Assembly: GCF_029784155.1 (NCBI RefSeq)
Contig: NC_073692.1
Coordinates: forward strand, 22,778,444-22,842,443
Direction of reading: 5' to 3'
DNA: 64,000 nucleotides
DNA from: Uranotaenia lowii
Lineage: Eukaryota > Arthropoda > Insecta > Diptera > Culicidae
Shown here: positions 36,481 through 47,656 of the stretch, in pieces
Layout of the letters: the number at the start of each line of letters is the position of its first letter
Numbering within the stretch: position 1 is the stretch's first letter
The notes under the pieces: model-generated
What the model saw: the letters and a program-made list of their open reading frames with translations, nothing else
Database searches by the model: none
What the model was told of the DNA's origin: nothing
Made by a program: the position numbers and the translations under genes

Positions 36481-38060
36481 ATCGTTAGTCAATATTTGTA
36501 CAATATCTGTATGTTGTCGGGGACCCAGAAGTGATCATTCACGGAACGCTGCGGAAATTTTGTTTGGATAAAATCGAACACTGACCCGGACTTGGTCCCT
36601 GGAGCTTCCACGAGACAGGGTGGACAGTTCAGGTAAATTTCATAAATCATTCTGGTCCAACAGATGCCATCACCGGGCAAACAAACAGGTGTGGTGCTGC
36701 AGAACGTGAAATGTCACGTCCGGATATATTTACACATTAGGGCTTCTGGAGCTGAATGCAAATCAATGACCTCGTATCAATTTCTCTCAGGGGTCGTTGG
36801 GTTGAACCTTGAAGGAATAAACGAACAAACATGTGCGGATTTCTTCTGGTTGGCGTTACGCAACAAATTGACCAAGATGGCGGATAATAGCAATTTGAGT
36901 CAAAATTGTAAAAAGAAATCAATTTTGAATTCTGTGTTCGATTTCAGGATAAGATTTTCCTAAATTCAAAGATTAATGTATTATTTATAATTTTATTACT
37001 CAGTTTTATTAGTGACACTTTACCATCTTCAGAATTATTTATCATACTTGGATATTTGAATTTGGAAAAATCTTAACCTGAAATCAAACACTGAATTCGA
37101 AATTGATTTGTTCTTAAAATTTTGACAGACATTGTTTTATCTAAAAATGAAACAAAAAAACTGTGGCTCCAGAGAGCTCTTATCTATTTGAGCTCTCTGG
37201 AGCCACAGGTTCACTGTTTAACTTTTTCTAATAAATTTTTCTGTGCAGTGAAATTTTTCTTCATTTTGATGTATAAAAAGGTTTCAAAATTGTTTGGATC
37301 TGTTCGTGTGGGTTTGTTATTACCAAAGTTAAATCGTTTTACTCTCTAGAGCCACAGTTTTTCTATATATTTTTTTACATCTGTCTAAGGGGTGGAGTGT
37401 TGCCCAGCGACTTAATTTTACTTACTGATCATTTGTTCATTTTTTGTAGTTTCAATAAAAGCTTCAAAAAGACACCGATTAAATTTAACCGTTCGAAAGC
37501 TTTCTTTTAAAAGAGGTTAATGGATAATCCGATTTGCGTGCCGATTTTGACGTAGGCATATGCACGCACATCAAGAGAATTAGCTCTCATGATCCGATGA
37601 GCATAAATTCCACGGAACACCCAATCGATGGAAAAGCTGTCAAACAAATGGAGCTATCTGGGCTGGTTTGGTGTGATTTAATTATGCATTCACCGAACTT
37701 TATTGGGCGGTCTGCTCGCAGCAGCGCCACAGTTTGAACCCAATAATTTTTCCTCCGTCCGATAGTTTTGCGGTTTTTTCCTTGTCACGCAGCATTAATC
37801 GGTTCAATATAATTATCAATATTCCGAGTGAATGGGTGGGTAATAAATTGGAATGATATAGTTTAATGAATTGACCGTACACAACAAAATTCAATTGAAT
37901 TTCTGAAAATAATTGCTGATGATGAGAAACTTCTCACCATTCATCGAAATTATATTTTCCAATTAAATATAATTATGATGCATTTGATATTAATTTTCCA
38001 GAGCGTTTCTGCATACGATGACAGAAGCAATAAATTTTATTTTGAGGGTCTAAAATACAA
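36481..38060. other. intergenic, mixed composition, no gene recognised
   Basis: Several short frames overlap on both strands without domains. The portion from about 37560 to 38010 has many TAAT-containing sites in unique sequence, compatible with conserved non-coding DNA. Confidence 0.3.
37161..37208. repeat. perfect 19-bp hairpin with a third copy downstream
   Basis: The arm CTGTGGCTCCAGAGAGCTC (37161-37179) is perfectly inverted at 37190-37208 around a 10-nt loop. A third, slightly diverged inverted copy (TCTCTAGAGCCACAG) lies about 37345-37359, so the left arm could pair with either. The outer pair might be the ends of a roughly 200-bp MITE. Confidence 0.85.
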
Positions 38061-38063
38061 AGT

Positions 38064-41000
38064 TAAAATGACAGAAAAGACAAAAATGACAAAAATGACA
38101 AAAATGACAAAAATGACAAAAATGACAAAAATGACAAAAATGACAAAATGACAAAAATGACAAAAATGACAAAATGACAAAAATGACAAAAATGACAAAA
38201 ATGACAAAAATGAAAAAAATGACAAAAATTACAAAAATGACAAAAATGACAAAAATGACAAAAATGAAAAAAATGACAAAAATGACAAAAATGACAAAAA
38301 TGACAAAAATGACAAAAATGACAAAAATGACAAAAATGACAAAAATGACAAAAATGACAAAAATGACAAAAATGACAAAAATGACAAAAATGACAAAAAT
38401 GACAAAAATGACAAAAATGACAAAAATGACAAAAGTGACAAAAATGACAAAAATGACAAAAATGACAAAAATGACAAAAATGACAAAAATGACAAAAATG
38501 ACAAAAATGACAAAAATGACAAAAATGACAAAAATGACAAAAATGACAAAAATGACAAAAATGACAAAAATGACAAAAATGACAAAAATGACAAAAATGA
38601 CAAAAATGACAAAAATGACAAAAAAAATGACAAAAATGACAAAAATGACAAAAATGACAAAAATGGCAAAAATGACAAAAATGACAAAAATGACAAAAAT
38701 GACAAAAATGACAAAAAGGACAAAAATGACAAAAATGACAAAAATGACAAAAATGACAAAAATGACAAAAATGACAAAAATGACAAAAATGACAAAAATG
38801 ACAAAAATGACAAAAATGACAAAAATGACAAAAATGACAAAAATGACAAAAATGACAAAAATGACAAAAATGACAAAAATGACAAAAATGACAAAAATGA
38901 CAAAAATGACAAAAATGACAAAAATGACAAAAATGACAAAAATGACAAAAATGACAAAAATGACAAAAATGACAAAAATGACAAAAATGACAAAAATGAC
39001 AAAAATGACAAAAATGACAAAAATGACAAAAATGACAAAAATGACAAAAATGACAAAAATGACAAAAATGACAAAAATGACAAAAATGACAAAAATGACA
39101 AAAATGACAAAAATGACAAAAATGACAAAAATGACAAAAATGACAAAAATGACAAAAATGTCAAAAATGACAAAAATGACAAAAACTACAAAAATGACAA
39201 AAATGACAAAAATGACAAAAATGACAAAAATGACAAAAATGACAAAAATGACAAAAATGACAAAAATGACAAAAATGACAAAAATGACAAAAATGACAAA
39301 AATGACAAAAATGACAAAAATGACAAAAATGACAAAAATGACAAAAATGACAAAAATGACAAAAATGACAAAAATGACAAAAATGACAAAAATGACAAAA
39401 ATGTCAAAAATGACAAAAATGACAAAAACTACAAAAATGACAAAAATGACAAAAATGACAAAAATGACAAAAATGACAAAAATGACAAAAATGACAAAAA
39501 TGACAAAAATGACAAAAATGACAAAAAATGACAAAAATGACAAAAATGACAAAAATGACAAAAATGACAAAAATGACAAAAATGACAAAAATGACAAAAA
39601 TGACAAAAATGACAAAAATGACAAAAATGACAAAAATGACAAAAGAAAATGACAAAAATGACAAACAAATGACAAAAATGACAAAAATGACAAAAATGAC
39701 AAAAATGACAAAAATGACAAAAATGACAAAAATGACAAAAATGACAAAAATGACAAAAATGACAAAAATGACAAAAATGACAAAAAATGACAAAAATGAC
39801 AAAAATGACAAAAATGACAAAAATGACAAAAATGACAAAAATGACAAAAATGACAAAAATGACAAAAATGACAAAAATGACAAAAATGACAAAAATGACA
39901 AAAATGACAAAAATGACAAAAATGACAAAAAAAATGACAAAAATGACAAAAATGACAAAAATGACAAAAATGACAAAAATGACAAAAATGACAAAAATGA
40001 CAAAAATGACAAAAATGACAAAAATGACAAAAATGACAAAAATGACAAAATGACAAAAATGACAAAAATGACAAAAATGACAAAAATGACAAAAATGACA
40101 AAAATGACAAAAATGACAAAAATGACAAAAATGACAAAAATGACAAAAATGACAAAAATGACAAAAATGACAAAAATGACAAAAATGACAAAAATGACAA
40201 AAATGACAAAAATGACAAAAATGACAAAAATGACAAAAATGACAAAAATGACAAAAATGACAAAAATGACAAAAATGACAAAAATGACAAAAATGACAAA
40301 AATGACAAAAATGACAAAAATGACAAAAATGACAAAAATGACAAAAATGACAAAAATGACAAAAATGACAAAAATGACAAAAATGACAAAAATGACAAAA
40401 ATGACAAAAATGACAAAAATGACAAAAATGACAAAAATGACAAAAATGACAAAAATGACAAAAATGACAAAAATGACAAAAATGACAAAAATGACAAAAA
40501 TGACAAAAATGACAAAAATGACAAAAAATGACAAAAATGACAAAAATGACAAAAATGACAAAAATGACAAAAATGACAAAAATGACAAAAATGACAAAAA
40601 TGACAAAAATGACAAAAATGACAAAAATGACAAAAATGACAAAAATGACAAAAATGACAAAAATGACAAAAATGACAAAAATGACAAAAATGACAAAAAT
40701 GACAAAAATGACAAAAATGACAAAAATGACAAAAATGACAAAAATGACAAAAATGACAAAAATGACAAAAATGACAAAAATGACAAAAATGACAAAAATG
40801 ACAAAAATGACAAAAATGACAAAAAATGACAAAAATGACAAAAATGACAAAAATGACAAAAATGACAAAAATGACAAAAATGACAAAAATGACAAAAATG
40901 ACAAAAATGACAAAAATGACAAAAATGACAAAAATGACAAAAATGACAAAAATGACAAAAATGACAAAAATGACAAAAATGACAAAAATGACAAAAATGA

Positions 41001-41460
41001 CAAAAATGACAAAAATGACAAAAATGACAAAAATGACAAAAATGACAAAAATGACAAAAATGACAAAAATGACAAAAATGACAAAAATGACAAAAATGAC
41101 AAAAATGACAAAAATGACAAAAATGACAAAAATGACAAAAATGACAAAAATGACAAAAATGACAAAAATGACAAAAATGACAAAAATGACAAAAATGACA
41201 AAAATGACAAAAATGACAAAAATGACAAAAATGACAAAAATGACAAAAATGACAAAAATGACAAAAATGACAAAAATGACAAAAATGACAAAAATGACAA
41301 AAATGACAAAAATGACAAAAATGACAAAAATGACAAAAATGACAAAAATGACAAAAATGACAAAAATGACAAAAATGACAAAAATGACAAAAATGACAAA
41401 AACTACAAAAATGACAAAAATGACAAAATGTCAAACATGGCAAAAATGACAAAAATGACA
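38064..41460 (+). repeat. 9-bp minisatellite array 2, unit TGACAAAAA
   Basis: About 3.4 kb of the same 9-mer and in the same orientation as array 1, 21.6 kb away. Length variants here are mostly expansions of the A run (A6 at about 39526, 39783, 40525 and 40823; A8 near 38620 and 39930), whereas array 1 has contractions. Substitution variants (CTAC, GTC, GTGAC, GGC) are more frequent near the edges. The long Ser-Phe-Leu or Met-Thr-Lys frames are artefacts of the 9-bp period. The array is cut on the right by an assembly gap. Confidence 0.97.
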
Positions 41461-41960
41461 NNNNNNNNNNNNNNNNNNNNNNNNNNNNNNNNNNNNNNNN
41501 NNNNNNNNNNNNNNNNNNNNNNNNNNNNNNNNNNNNNNNNNNNNNNNNNNNNNNNNNNNNNNNNNNNNNNNNNNNNNNNNNNNNNNNNNNNNNNNNNNNN
41601 NNNNNNNNNNNNNNNNNNNNNNNNNNNNNNNNNNNNNNNNNNNNNNNNNNNNNNNNNNNNNNNNNNNNNNNNNNNNNNNNNNNNNNNNNNNNNNNNNNNN
41701 NNNNNNNNNNNNNNNNNNNNNNNNNNNNNNNNNNNNNNNNNNNNNNNNNNNNNNNNNNNNNNNNNNNNNNNNNNNNNNNNNNNNNNNNNNNNNNNNNNNN
41801 NNNNNNNNNNNNNNNNNNNNNNNNNNNNNNNNNNNNNNNNNNNNNNNNNNNNNNNNNNNNNNNNNNNNNNNNNNNNNNNNNNNNNNNNNNNNNNNNNNNN
41901 NNNNNNNNNNNNNNNNNNNNNNNNNNNNNNNNNNNNNNNNNNNNNNNNNNNNNNNNNNNN
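41461..41960. other. assembly gap of 500 N
   Basis: Exactly 500 undetermined bases between array 2 and its decayed right flank. The real length is unknown. Confidence 0.99.
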
Positions 41961-42623
41961 TTTAAATATAATTTTTTATTTTTTCCATTTTTGTCATTTT
42001 TTAATTTTGTCTTTTTTTTTTTTTAGTTCAACACTTTAATAATTTTTTCAGGATTTTTGTGACATTTTTGTCATGTTAGCAATTTTTTAAATTTCGGTTT
42101 AAATTTGCTGTAATTTTTCAAATTTTTGTTCTTATTTGCATTTTTATGATTCTTGCTTGATTTTTCATATAAGTTTTTTTTAAATATTTTTTTCATTTTT
42201 GTTTTTCGTATTATTTATTTTTCAATTTATACATTTTATCATTTTTGTCATTCAACAATTTTCGTTATCTTTTTCGTCTTTACCATAATAGTGTTTTTAA
42301 AATTTTCGTCATATCTGTTGTTTTTTTATTTCTGTCTTTTTCGTCATTTTTGAATTTAACTCATTTTTGTCAATATTTTAATTTTGCCAAAAGGTTATTA
42401 ATGTAACTTTTGGAATATTTTACATTTCCGTCTTTTTTGGTTTTATAAAAAAAATTCTGCCTTGTATAATTAATTTTTGAATTTTTATATTTTGTCATTC
42501 TTGTAATTCAACTATTTTTGTACTTTTTGGAATTTTAAACATTTTGATTTTTTTTTAGTTTAATTTTGTTTTTTTTTTATTTATGTCATTTTTGAAATTT
42601 TTATTTCATTTTCGTTTTTTATA

Positions 42624-43018
42624 AGGCTGGAACAAATATAAATTTCTTCTTTTGTCTCCCCCCATCCCCTTCGAAATTTCCAAAATCCCGAAGGGGGGAA
42701 TAAATAAAGTTTGAAGTATTTTAAGTGAATTTCAAATAAAAATTCAAATATCCGAAAGACTACAAGACCAAGAACCAAATTTTGGAAGAAGGAAGTTTAT
42801 TCACATTTTGTATGCTTGATTTTATTTAATTTTTTGATAAAAAAAATTGATTTGTAGGTTTTATGCAATAATATAGTATGCAATTTGGTTGCCTTCAAGC
42901 TTTCGTGCAAATTATTCCAATTTATTTGTTTTTCGCATTATTTTTTATTGTCAACGCCCCCCCTCGTGATGTTCCAACTCCGAGTGACAAAAGAAGGATT
43001 TGAAATTTGTTCCGGCCT
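42624..43018. mobile_element. short terminal-inverted-repeat element, about 395 bp
   Basis: The left end begins AGGCTGGAACAAAT and continues to CTTCTTTTGTC. The right end, reverse-complemented, begins AGGCCGGAACAAAT and also continues to CTTCTTTTGTC, with about 27 of 32 bases matching. An internal CCCCTTCG...CGAAGGGG hairpin is present. No open frame is present. The flanks are low-complexity and no target duplication can be fixed, so the superfamily is not assigned. Confidence 0.55.
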
Positions 43019-43300
43019 AATTTATTTTTATTCTTTAAATTTTGTCGTTTTTTGTTAGTTTAACATTTTATTAATTTTTTAATTTATTTTTTATAATTTT
43101 GTGTCAATTATGCAATTTTTTTTTCAAAATTTCAGTCATAGTTGTAATTTTTTAAATTTTTGTATTTATTTGCATTTTTAAGATTCCTGCTTTATTTTTC
43201 ATTTTAGTTTTTTTTTAAGTTTTTTAATATTTTTGTTTTTTTTTTATATAATTTATTTTTCAATTTATACATTTTATCATTTTTGTCATTCAACAATTTT

Positions 43301-43470
43301 GAAAAGACATACACCGTCTTAGCCGATTTAGGCTTTACAGACTGAATAAATGACGTGGACAACTTAAGATTAACATTTAACACCCAGTACCGAGATGGGA
43401 ATCGAACCCATGCCATCAGTGGAACAGCGATTACCGTCTTACCACGCTAACCACTCGACCACCGAGACGT
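43301..43470 (-). mobile_element. tRNA-derived SINE, minus strand, with preserved empty site nearby
   Basis: On the minus strand an A box (TGGTCGAGTGG, plus coordinates 43451-43461) and B box (GGTTCGATTCC, 43398-43408) sit at tRNA-like spacing. They are followed by about 100 bp of body ending in a short TTTTC-type tail. The flanking AATTTT repeats (43295-43300, 43471-43476) match the single, uninterrupted AATTTT in the sister sequence at about 42260, which is the empty site. It is not a tRNA gene, as no acceptor stem can form. Confidence 0.85.
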
Positions 43471-44079
43471 AATTTTCGTTTTCATTTTTCGTTTTTTACC
43501 ATATAAGAGTTTTTAAAATTTTCGTCATTTCTAGTTTTTTTTTTAATTTCTGTTTTTTCGTCATTCTTGAATTTAGCTCATTTTTGTCAATTTTTTAATT
43601 TCGCCACAAGGTTATTACTTTAACTTTTATAATATTTTACCGTTTTGGTTATTCTTGTTGTTATTGTATTTTTGTTTAATTTTGTTATTTGGTCTCATTA
43701 CTGTCACCATAGTCATATTTTTATTTTACTACTAGCTGATTTTACCCGGCCTTGCTCGGATTCACAAAAGATATTAATCAAAATGAGTCGTTTGATTTTT
43801 CGAAATGTTGGAAGCTTTATATTCATCATTTTAAGAAAATGGGCCCATGTTTGGCCACGTAAGTTTTGTAAGTCTTTTAAAAGTTTTTATTGAGATTATT
43901 CACTGTGTTTATCGATTTCATTTTTTTTTGGAAGAAGCTTATAGTTTTAAGGATTATGAATTGAATTTCAAAATAATTTCCTTCTTCTCTATCACAAAAA
44001 ATTTAATCTCTTTTGGAGACTATCCCACTTTTCAATATGGATGATCTCCCTGTACAATGGTATATTTAAGTTTTATTTA

Positions 44080-45802
44080 AATAAAAATTTCTAAAAACAC
44101 TTCCGGTAGTAGGCCATGCCTCGTGCGAACAACACGCGTTTTTTCTTCGTCCGCGAAAATTTTGTTTAAATAAAATTTCAAACCAATAAATTAAAGTAAA
44201 ACGGTTGAAAAGTGCTACCAACGGATGGAAGGCAGCGAGGCCTCATTATGGAAGTGACCAGAAGACCGCGGGTAGTTTTGTTGTAAATTTATGACGAGTT
44301 TTTTGTGGAGAACGAACGTGTTTTTCCGTCGTCGCGTTTTTCCCGTTTGTTTATTTTGCGCATAGAAAATTTGGTGAATTATTAAGACTGCGTCCGCGGA
44401 AAATGTTTTAAGTTTTAAAACGTGGAAGAGTGAAGTTCAATCGGGAATAGGCGAAAAGTTAGCATTTTTGCAAAGTTTAGTGAAGGATTTAGTCAACGGG
44501 ACTGATGCGATGAAATTGATTGCGGTGCGGAAGTGTAATCGTTTTTGTACAGTTGAGTGAAAGATAGCACGGGTTTTCTGTCGAAGAGTTGCTCCTTCAG
44601 ATCTCCAGCTGATTTGGTGTGAATCGTAGGAAATATGATGAAAATCAACGGCTGTTTCAGTTTTGCAGTAAAAACTGGTGAGCTCGTTCCTTTTTGTTTG
44701 GTTATTATTTTAAGAACATCTACAATTTTTTGATATGGTTTTTCTGTCTGCTCGTTGCTCTGCAGTTTTAATTTTTTCTTATTATTTTCCAAATGGGAAG
44801 TGAAATTTGGAAAATATAGAAAGTTTGTTTTACTGTTTCACATCCGAAAGGTTTCGGAAGTTTTTTTTTCTCTATGCTTGTTTTCAGCCGCTAGTTCGGT
44901 TCGGTTGCTTTGATCAATTAAATGCTTGATGCATTTTAGTTTTTTTCTCAACATTATTTCTTATGACATTTTAAAAATATTTTCTCATTTGCTGTTGTCA
45001 TCCATGCGCTTTCATTTAGTCACTTTATAGACAGCTGAGCTGGGATTGTTAGTAAATCAATAAGTTACTGAAAGACACGCAACTAATAGTTTTGAAATAG
45101 GAATTTTTTAAACACTTTGATGCAAACATATTCCAAAAATATCGAGGCTTGATTGAAATTGTGCAGGTTCAGTGAATGATAAAGTTGTTTATGTTCTCAT
45201 TAGTTTGCTATTGAAATCGCAGGAAACAGGTAATCTTGTTGTTTATATGTGTATGTATTGCTTTTTGGTACTGAAATCTTTTAGAATGGAAAAATTCTAA
45301 GGATTTCGGTGTTGTATTAATAATTTCTCTACTCTTGCAAATCTTTTCAAAAGCGAGCAATGGCGCTATAAGCATGGTCGATGACCTGAGATGAAGGTAC
45401 AAAGATCCAGAACTAAACAGTGTATAATGGTTAAAGAACTTTCTTTAATTATAGTATTGTTAATTTTTGGACTCTATGTAGAAAAACCTCATTTCCATCC
45501 TTTGAAGGAAGAAACGCATGGCCAAACACTAAGGAGCATAGAAATATCTTAGCATCTATGCTCCCAACAACTAAATATTAAATGAACATGGGAACGTATG
45601 GTACTGTTGTCCACGTTTCTTCCTCCCCTGGTTCCAGTCGTCTCTGCGTCCAATACTGCACAGTGGGCCCGGCCTTGATAAGATGAATAGTAAATGTATT
45701 TTTACTATTCACCGGGATGCTGACAAGATCTTGCTGTGTACGTATCATAAGCATAAGCATAAGCATAAGCATAAGCAATAAAAATTTCTAAAAACACTTC
45801 CG
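44080..45802 (+). mobile_element. LINE-like insertion with 26-bp target duplication and ATAAGC tail
   Basis: The inserted segment is 44106-45776 (1671 bp). An identical 26-bp sequence, starting AATAAAAATTTC and ending CACTTCCG, lies at 44080-44105 and 45777-45802. The right copy follows directly after about five ATAAGC units. The 5' part is GC-richer with GCGT-type motifs. The 3' part contains GGGCCCGGCC and stem-like inverted stretches (AATAGTAAATG / ATTTTTACTATT). There is no protein-coding frame, so it depends on another element's reverse transcriptase or has lost its own. Confidence 0.75.
45747..45776 (+). repeat. ATAAGC hexamer tail
   Basis: About five tandem ATAAGC units at the 3' end of the LINE-like insertion. 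They are equivalent in position to the AAGCT pentamer tail at about 27855-27870 in the other LINE-like insertion. Confidence 0.85.
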
Positions 45803-47003
45803 AACCTTGTTGAACCATGTTTAAGACTCATTTGGCATGTTTTCAATTGTATGTTTGCTTTTTTCGCTTTTTTAATTTAACACTGTTTTTCTTAAATGTT
45901 GAAAGTTGCACTAAGAGTTTCTTGGAGTTATCGAAAAGAAATCATCTCTGAACCAAAATAACCATTTAAATGTTATGGAAATGGTCTTATTTGAGTTCCA
46001 TTAATTATTTTGAAGAGTGATCAATGTTTAAATTCTTTGAAATCATTTGTTTGAACTCGCAGTACCAAACGGTTTCTTTCAAAATTGGATGGTAGAATTG
46101 AACACATTGATGACCAAAAATAAATCAAAAAGTATAAATAAATTGGCCAAAGAAATAGGATGGTATAAAACTAAAAACCTCAGATTGTATTATCTAATCA
46201 ATTTTCTAATCCCCCATTTAGATTCCCCGGCGGCTATCAAAGCGTTGAAATTGCGGCCTTTAACATATATGTAACTTCTGAATCTAATGATTTTTTCTTT
46301 CTCTATAAGGAATTCTAAAAATTTGAAAATGGTTTGTTAAAAGCTAGAGTTTATGAAAATCCGTTCATTAGTTTTTTAGCATTCAGTCCAAATAGTTATT
46401 CAGCTGAAGAAGCCAATTCACTGTTGACTGTTCAGTTCACTGTATAATTGTATATCCTTGTAAATTCTCAAAGCCCCCCAGCGGGGTGGTAGGCAGCACA
46501 TTGAAAATCACTACAATTTTAATCAATATATTCTTTACAGGATAGTTGTATTTTTCAATACAAAATGTAGGCTCATTATTGCATCCAAATATCTTGTACC
46601 GGTACCACGTGTTTTGAACAGTAGAAGAAAAAAACACCCGCCAAAATTCTACCTTTCAAATCTTTGATGCTCAGCAAGCTTTGATCTGCTTTCCAGTCCA
46701 CGTGAACTCTTGATGGTCGTTTCTAATGCCCGGCCCATGGTGATGGTGAAAACAACCCCGCCAAAGGGAAAAAAATGGTTCTGAAAAATGGGTGCCATGA
46801 CTTTTGATTTGTGGGAATAAAAACGAAAGTTGTATGGGAGGGTCCCTTTTCTTAGGTGGGAGGGGCTCAGAACTATTACTAAAACCTTACCATGGTCCAT
46901 AAACATTTCAGTACCAAATTTCAGGCTGATCGGATAAGCGGTGTGGATTTGTATAAGGTGCATACAAACAAACATATATAGTCCAACTCATCTTTATATA
47001 TTA

Positions 47004-47656
47004 GATTTTCAAATAGGTTTTTTTTATTTTTTTTTCAGTATTTTATTTTTTTATCTGAATTTTATGTTTTTTTTTGTTTTTTTAAACGAATTTGGAAAGT
47101 AGAAAATTTTAATTTATCAATGAAAACTTAGTGTAACATTTTTGTTTAGGGGTCAGGATCAAAGATCTAAATATAGATGAGGTCTGCAGAACGAAATTAA
47201 ATAAATAAAACAAATAAAATGAAACCATCAGCCTTTTGGTGCCAGACTTTATTGGATAGGTATTCCTTTAGATTTGGTAAAATGGCGTTCAAAGATCGAG
47301 TGTTGAGTCAAAACACTGAGTGAAAATTGTTGAACAAAACACCTCTATAAAAAAAATCAGAAATTAATTTACTTGCTCATTTTTTATCATAGACTCAAAT
47401 ATATTTTCAGATGTCATTTAGATGTGTTTGTTTCATTGGTAATTTTGGTATTACGGAGGACGTATATAACAAGTTTTAAAATTTTGCAAAAATGCAAGTT
47501 ACGAAACGATCAGTCGAACAATCTAGCCGCTATTATGATTGATTTTCTTCAAATTAAATTTAAAAAAAAATCAAAACACATAGGTATTTAAAAAATTTTA
47601 TCTACTACATTTTCCGATAACACTATAGATTCGAAATGAAAATTATAAATGGGTGT
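47004..47656. other. AT-rich sequence downstream of the P450 gene
   Basis: It contains the 3' flank of the P450 gene that ends at 47657. No canonical AATAAA was found within the first 100 nt past its stop on the minus strand. Short plus-strand frames here have no domain. Confidence 0.4.

Larger units (their letters stand above)
41961..43730. repeat. duplicated T-rich sequence with decayed, inverted minisatellite units
   Basis: Copy 1 (about 41985-42460) and copy 2 (about 43025-43640) share an ordered series of landmarks: TTTATTTGCATTTTTA, TTTTTCAATTTATACATTTT, TTGTCATTCAACAATTTT, GTTTTTAAAATTTTCGTCAT and the AGGTTATTA segment. TTTTTGTCAT-type words, the reverse complement of the array unit, occur throughout. 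The plus strand here therefore carries decayed units in the opposite orientation to arrays 1 and 2. A terminal-inverted-repeat element lies between the copies and a SINE inside copy 2. Confidence 0.7.
43733..47003. mobile_element. dispersed repeat of LINE-like appearance, interrupted
   Basis: The left edge starts CTAGCTGATTTTACCCGG. The right part (about 46640-47003) holds CTGATCGGATAAGCGG, TATGGGAGGGTCCC and a terminal TTTATATATTAGATT. Such sequences are characteristic of abundant degenerate insect interspersed repeats. No reverse transcriptase could be read. The unit is split by the 44106-45776 insertion, since the sequence before and after it joins through the target duplication. Identity of the family is uncertain. 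Confidence 0.35.

Noticed and set aside
38037..42039. Equivalent long frames over the second minisatellite
   Set aside because: Same periodicity artefact. Some even read through the 500-N gap.
43380..43470. Possible tRNA gene on the minus strand
   Set aside because: The T arm looks good, but the 5' and 3' ends cannot pair as an acceptor stem. The empty site in the sister copy shows it is an inserted SINE.
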